This document shows positions 5,855 to 8,439 of a DNA stretch of 8,439 bases, in pieces; the first letter of the stretch is position 1; every line of letters starts with the position of its first letter. The notes beneath the pieces were generated by a model that was given only the letters and a program-made list of their open reading frames with translations, had not been told where the DNA came from and did not search any database. The stretch is from an uncultured Bacteroidaceae bacterium (lineage in GTDB: Bacteria > Bacteroidota > Bacteroidia > Bacteroidales > Bacteroidaceae), in contig CAJGCJ010000086.1 of assembly GCA_904501775.1 (NCBI GenBank), positions 1 to 8,439 on the forward strand, read 5' to 3'. The translations under genes were made by a program, and so were the position numbers.

Positions 5855-5894
5855 AGAGGTGGGTGCGATAAAAATAGCACATTTTAAAACCTCT
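5855..5894. repeat. Imperfect nested inverted repeat upstream of the barrel gene
   Basis: AGAGGT (5855-5860) pairs with ACCTCT (5889-5894), and GTGC (5863-5866) with GCAC (5877-5880), around an AT-rich centre. It sits just upstream of the putative -7 box at 5912-5919, where an operator could lie. The arms are short and the symmetry may be accidental. Confidence 0.3.
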
Positions 5895-5911
5895 CATAGC
5901 AAAGAACTTAT

Positions 5912-5919
5912 TATCTTAG
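5912..5919 (+). promoter_or_regulatory. Possible -7 element of the barrel/Gate operon
   Basis: TATCTTAG, followed by C, differs from TAnnTTTG in one position and lies 45 bp before the ATG at 5965. No TTTG element is found at the expected distance upstream, so the operon may need an activator, or the real promoter may be elsewhere in the gap. Confidence 0.35.
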
Positions 5920-5964
5920 CAGACAAATTGAACACTTATCTGAAAGATAACACACAACAGAACT

Positions 5965-6984
5965 ATGAAAAAGAGTCTTTTAGTGTGCCTGTTTGCCCTA
6001 TGCGCAAACATTTTGCCGGCACAGCACCAATTCTCAAGGTTTGAAATGTATACACGTGCCGACTATCAGCGCGAAAGTATCGATGACAAGGTAAACGACG
6101 ACAACAGCGGTTTCAAGGGCAAATACCTTATGCTGCGTATGGATGGCAACTTAGGCGACGGATTCACATACTCTTATCGCCAGCGTTTCAACAAGGGAGT
6201 AAAGGACGCGACATTCTTCGATGCCACCGACTGGCTGGCACTCACCTACACAACAGGCAACTGGAGTTTCTCGGGAGGTAAGCAGGTGGTTGCAATAGGT
6301 GGATATGAGTATGACCTCAACCCTATTGATGTATATTTTGCATCTGAGTTCTGGAACAATATCGGATGCTTCCAGTTCGGAGCAAGCGTTTCGTACAAGT
6401 TCAATGACGGTAAAGACACTTTCACGGCACAGGTGAGCCAGAGCCCCTTCAGTGCCACAACAAAAAACATCTATGCATACAACTTCATGTGGTGTGGCTC
6501 GCACGGTATGTTGAGCACTATCTACTCGACCAACCTTATTGAATATCTACCCGGCAAATATATCGGATATATCTCACTCGGCAACAGATTTACAGCAGAG
6601 AACATCTTACTCGAACTCGATGTCATGAACAGGGCAAGCAACAACCATGCATTCTTTGGAAAGAACATGTCGGTAATAGGAAACTTCACATGGAATGCAA
6701 CAGAGCAGCTGAACGTATGCGCAAAGGCCACATACGATGTGAACAACACCGACTGTGCATCGGACATGTGCGTATTGCCCGGCACAGAGATTACACGCGT
6801 GGGAGCAGGTGTCGAGTTTTTCCCGATGCCCAACGGGCGTAAGGATGTACGTCTGCATGCAATAGCCTGCTACACATTCGGCAACAACAGCAACACAGCC
6901 GGCACAGCAATAGACAAACAGGCTATTATAAGTGCAGGTGTTACATGGAACATCAACCTGCTGAACCTGCGCTCAAAGAAATAA
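5965..6984 (+). CDS. Outer-membrane beta-barrel protein, OprO/OprP-like porin candidate
   Basis: This 339-residue protein has a clear signal peptide: MKKSLLVCLFALCANILPAQ, with cleavage likely after Gln20 or Ala19. The mature part is a series of alternating hydrophobic/polar strands with aromatic girdle residues, e.g. FTYSYRQRF (67-75), WLALTYTTGNWSFSGGKQ (90-107), FQFGASVSYKF (136-146), ISLGNRF (203-209) and VTWNINLLNL (326-335), separated by polar turns such as NDGKD and FNKGVKD. The block SGGKQVVAIGGYEYDLNP (103-120) recalls the phosphate-selective porin O/P family. It is predicted to sit in the outer membrane as a channel; the substrate is not visible. At least six cysteines remain in the mature protein (135, 177, 252, 264, 269, 302), many for a bacterial barrel. 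The Gate-domain gene follows after 33 nt with no terminator, so they are probably co-transcribed. The barrel call is good; the porin family is tentative. Confidence 0.7.
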   Translation: MKKSLLVCLFALCANILPAQHQFSRFEMYTRADYQRESIDDKVNDDNSGFKGKYLMLRMDGNLGDGFTYSYRQRFNKGVKDATFFDATDWLALTYTTGNWSFSGGKQVVAIGGYEYDLNPIDVYFASEFWNNIGCFQFGASVSYKFNDGKDTFTAQVSQSPFSATTKNIYAYNFMWCGSHGMLSTIYSTNLIEYLPGKYIGYISLGNRFTAENILLELDVMNRASNNHAFFGKNMSVIGNFTWNATEQLNVCAKATYDVNNTDCASDMCVLPGTEITRVGAGVEFFPMPNGRKDVRLHAIACYTFGNNSNTAGTAIDKQAIISAGVTWNINLLNLRSKK

Positions 6985-7017
6985 AAAAATCCCAAGCACA
7001 AACAATAGCATAAGACA

Positions 7018-8175
7018 ATGTTAAAGAATCTGTTCAAATTCCAGAGATGGGTTAGAAGAAAAACTCCACGCGGCATATTATGTCTTATTATAGTATTCTC
7101 AATCTTTGCCTACCTTGCCTCGGTAATGGGAACGCCGAATATGTTGAATACGGTAATGAACACCGCTCACGACCTGTTGCTCAACACTGTATTCTACCTT
7201 ATGGCAATTTGTGTCATAACAGGAGCTATAGGACGCCTGTTCGTTGAGTTTGGAGTGGTAAGTCTTTTAGAGAAGATGTTGCGACCGCTGATGAAGCCAA
7301 TATTCAATCTTCCGGGTGTTGCGTCGCTGGGAGCTGTGCTCACCTTTCTCTCTGACAACCCTGCTATAATTTCACTTGCACAGGACAAACGGTTCGGAGC
7401 CTATTTCAAAAAATATCAGTTCATTTCGCTCACCAACTTTGGAACAGCATTCGGAATGGGATTGCTGGTGATTGTGTTCATGGTGGGACAAGGATTCTAC
7501 GCCGAGCCTTTCATAGGACTTATAGGCGCCATCATCGGATGTATGGTGTCGACACGCCTCATGCAGTATTATGTGCTCAAAATGCGTCCTCATTACGAAC
7601 ACGAAGATGCATACGTTGTAGAAGAACTGCAAACAATCAAGGACGAGGAGAACCGCAACCCCCTGTTCCAGCGTATTCTCGATTCACTGCTCGACGGTGG
7701 ACGCACAGGTGTTGATGTAGGACTCGCCATAATCCCCGGAGTGCTCATTATCTCGACTCTTGTGATGCTGCTCACTTTCGGAACATCGGAATCGGGACAA
7801 TACACAGGCGCAGCATATGAGGGCACAGAACTGCTCCCCTACATAGGCAGCAAGCTGAGTGTCATATTCGAATGGCTCTTCGGCTTCACCGACCCGCATC
7901 TTATCGCATTCCCCATCACAGCATTGGGCGCGGTAGGTGCTGCATTGGGACTTGTTCCCAATTTTATAAATGCCGGTTGGATTGACGGAAATGCTATTGC
8001 AGTGTTCACTGCAATAGGTATGTGCTGGAGCGGTTACCTGAGTACACACACAGCAATGCTCGACACGCTCGGATACAGAAACCTGACCTCCAAAGCCATT
8101 CTTGCGCACACAATAGGCGGTTTGGTGGCTGCAATAACAGCACATTGGATGTATGTTCTCTACACCCTTATCTAA
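7018..8175 (+). CDS. Gate-domain (nucleoside-recognition) inner-membrane protein
   Basis: This 385-residue polytopic membrane protein is built of two similar halves, as in proteins carrying the Gate/nucleoside-recognition domain (the SpmA/SpmB, CNT and FeoB gate relatives). Hydrophobic segments fall at about 18-38, 54-76, 98-120, 141-160, 163-180, 234-254, 296-318, 325-345 and 362-383. Polar motifs within or beside them, FLSDNPAIISLAQDKRFGAYF (around 110-130; first half) and GYLSTHTAMLDTLGY (339-353; second half), are where this fold usually forms the path. The charged loop 186-232 is probably cytoplasmic. The transported solute is unknown, and 'nucleoside' in the domain name is historical. 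It is the second gene after the barrel protein (33-nt gap), so the pair may move one substrate across both membranes. The start is the only in-frame ATG before the first segment. The family call is fairly firm. Confidence 0.78.
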   Translation: MLKNLFKFQRWVRRKTPRGILCLIIVFSIFAYLASVMGTPNMLNTVMNTAHDLLLNTVFYLMAICVITGAIGRLFVEFGVVSLLEKMLRPLMKPIFNLPGVASLGAVLTFLSDNPAIISLAQDKRFGAYFKKYQFISLTNFGTAFGMGLLVIVFMVGQGFYAEPFIGLIGAIIGCMVSTRLMQYYVLKMRPHYEHEDAYVVEELQTIKDEENRNPLFQRILDSLLDGGRTGVDVGLAIIPGVLIISTLVMLLTFGTSESGQYTGAAYEGTELLPYIGSKLSVIFEWLFGFTDPHLIAFPITALGAVGAALGLVPNFINAGWIDGNAIAVFTAIGMCWSGYLSTHTAMLDTLGYRNLTSKAILAHTIGGLVAAITAHWMYVLYTLI

Positions 8176-8192
8176 GGGATGACAATAAAAAT

Positions 8193-8224
8193 GCTACGAC
8201 TCTTGAATCAACAAGAGCCGTAGC
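8193..8224 (-). terminator. Terminator of the minus-strand lolD-like transcript
   Basis: The arms 8193-8205 and 8212-8224 form a 13-bp stem around a 6-nt loop. Position 8199/8218 is an A-C mismatch in plus-strand RNA but a G-U pair in minus-strand RNA. The exit on the minus strand is ATTTTTATTG, whereas on the plus strand it is CACCAAAC. Both facts show that the hairpin serves leftward transcription, that is the gene ending at 8337. It may still weakly slow the rightward Gate operon, whose stop is 17 nt before it. Confidence 0.7.
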
Positions 8225-8282
8225 CACCAAACATTGGAAAAATAACAAGTAAGACAAATATGTAATACTTGCCTCACACTTA

Positions 8283-8307
8283 TGACTTTATATACAGTAT
8301 AAAGTCA
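8283..8307. repeat. AT-rich hairpin between the convergent genes
   Basis: TGACTTTATA (8283-8292) and TATAAAGTCA (8298-8307) form a perfect 10-bp stem with the loop TACAG. No U-rich exit follows on either strand, so it is not a typical terminator. It is followed at once by a run of eight C residues (8312-8319). It may protect the 3' end of one of the two mRNAs. Confidence 0.5.
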
Positions 8308-8336
8308 AATACCCCCCCCATTAATTTAAGTTTTTT

Positions 8337-8439
8337 TCACATTTGAACAGCGCCGTCAACCATCTTTATGGTTTTATCTGTCAGCGACGCAAGTTCTTCA
8401 TCATGAGTTACAATAAGGAATGTCTGTCCGAATTTGTCG
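8337..8439 (-). CDS. lolD: LolD-type ABC transporter ATPase, C-terminal fragment
   Basis: The minus strand is open from the window edge to a TGA (complement of 8337-8339), giving the last 33 residues of a protein. The stretch TFLIVTHDEELASL carries the ABC H-loop histidine (VTHD), followed by DKTIKMVDGAV, the usual closing strand of a LolD/FtsE/MacB-type ATP-binding subunit. LolD drives the LolCDE complex, which lifts lipoproteins out of the inner membrane for delivery to the outer membrane. The ending FGQTFLIVTHDEELA... is especially like LolD of Bacteroidetes, but only this fragment is visible, so a related MacB-type ATPase cannot be excluded. The start and the Walker motifs lie beyond the window. 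The gene is convergent with the Gate gene, and its terminator is at 8193-8224. Confidence 0.75.
   Translation of the reverse strand, partial: DKFGQTFLIVTHDEELASLTDKTIKMVDGAVQM

Noticed and set aside
1..8439. CRISPR array, tRNA, rRNA or insertion sequence
   Set aside because: No regularly spaced repeats, no cloverleaf with the TTC/CCA features, no rRNA-like blocks and no transposase motif were seen on either strand.

Overview
The window looks like a chromosomal segment from a member of the Bacteroidales (Bacteroides/Prevotella-like). The reasons are: start codons without purine-rich Shine-Dalgarno sequences; promoter-like TTTG / TAnnTTTG boxes (the Bacteroidetes -33/-7 consensus) ahead of several genes; signal peptides ending in ...AQ; and a set of genes (ABC-F protein, large PlsC-like acyltransferase, OprO/P-like barrel protein, LolD) whose sequences have a Bacteroidetes character. 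Genus cannot be settled from this sequence alone.

Layout. Positions 1-337 hold a possible 3' end of an unrecognised reading frame, several small inverted repeats, and an operator-like array leading into a toxin-first toxin-antitoxin operon (338-944: HigB/Gp49-like toxin, Xre antitoxin). This part is visibly more AT-rich than the rest and is probably an accessory insertion. A lipoprotein-type M23 endopeptidase of the MepM type follows (1154-2434), convergent with an ABC-F ATPase of the Uup type on the minus strand (4355-2484). The two share a perfect 44-bp palindrome that probably terminates transcription from both sides. Divergent from the ABC-F gene is a lysophospholipid-acyltransferase-like gene (4514-5662).

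The 302-bp gap at 5663-5964 is the most unusual non-coding stretch. It has a perfect TAnnTTTG box, a long-range helix enclosing tiny overlapping reading frames (MVLRSGL, MMIRMRMT) and a 15-bp terminator hairpin. Together these suggest a roughly 90-nt small RNA or a leader/attenuator. After it come a predicted outer-membrane barrel protein (5965-6984) and, 33 nt later, an inner-membrane Gate-domain protein (7018-8175). These two look like one operon, perhaps an outer- and inner-membrane pair for uptake of one solute. The window ends with the C-terminus of a LolD-type ABC ATPase on the minus strand (stop at 8337-8339) and its probable terminator.

Functional theme. Most of the genes serve the cell envelope: peptidoglycan cutting, phospholipid acylation, outer-membrane transport, inner-membrane transport and lipoprotein sorting. 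The ABC-F gene (ribosome-associated) and the toxin-antitoxin module are the exceptions. I did not find a clearly new multi-gene system. The best leads are the structured RNA region at 5701-5805, the substituted zinc-ligand motif in the M23 enzyme, and the barrel/Gate gene pair.
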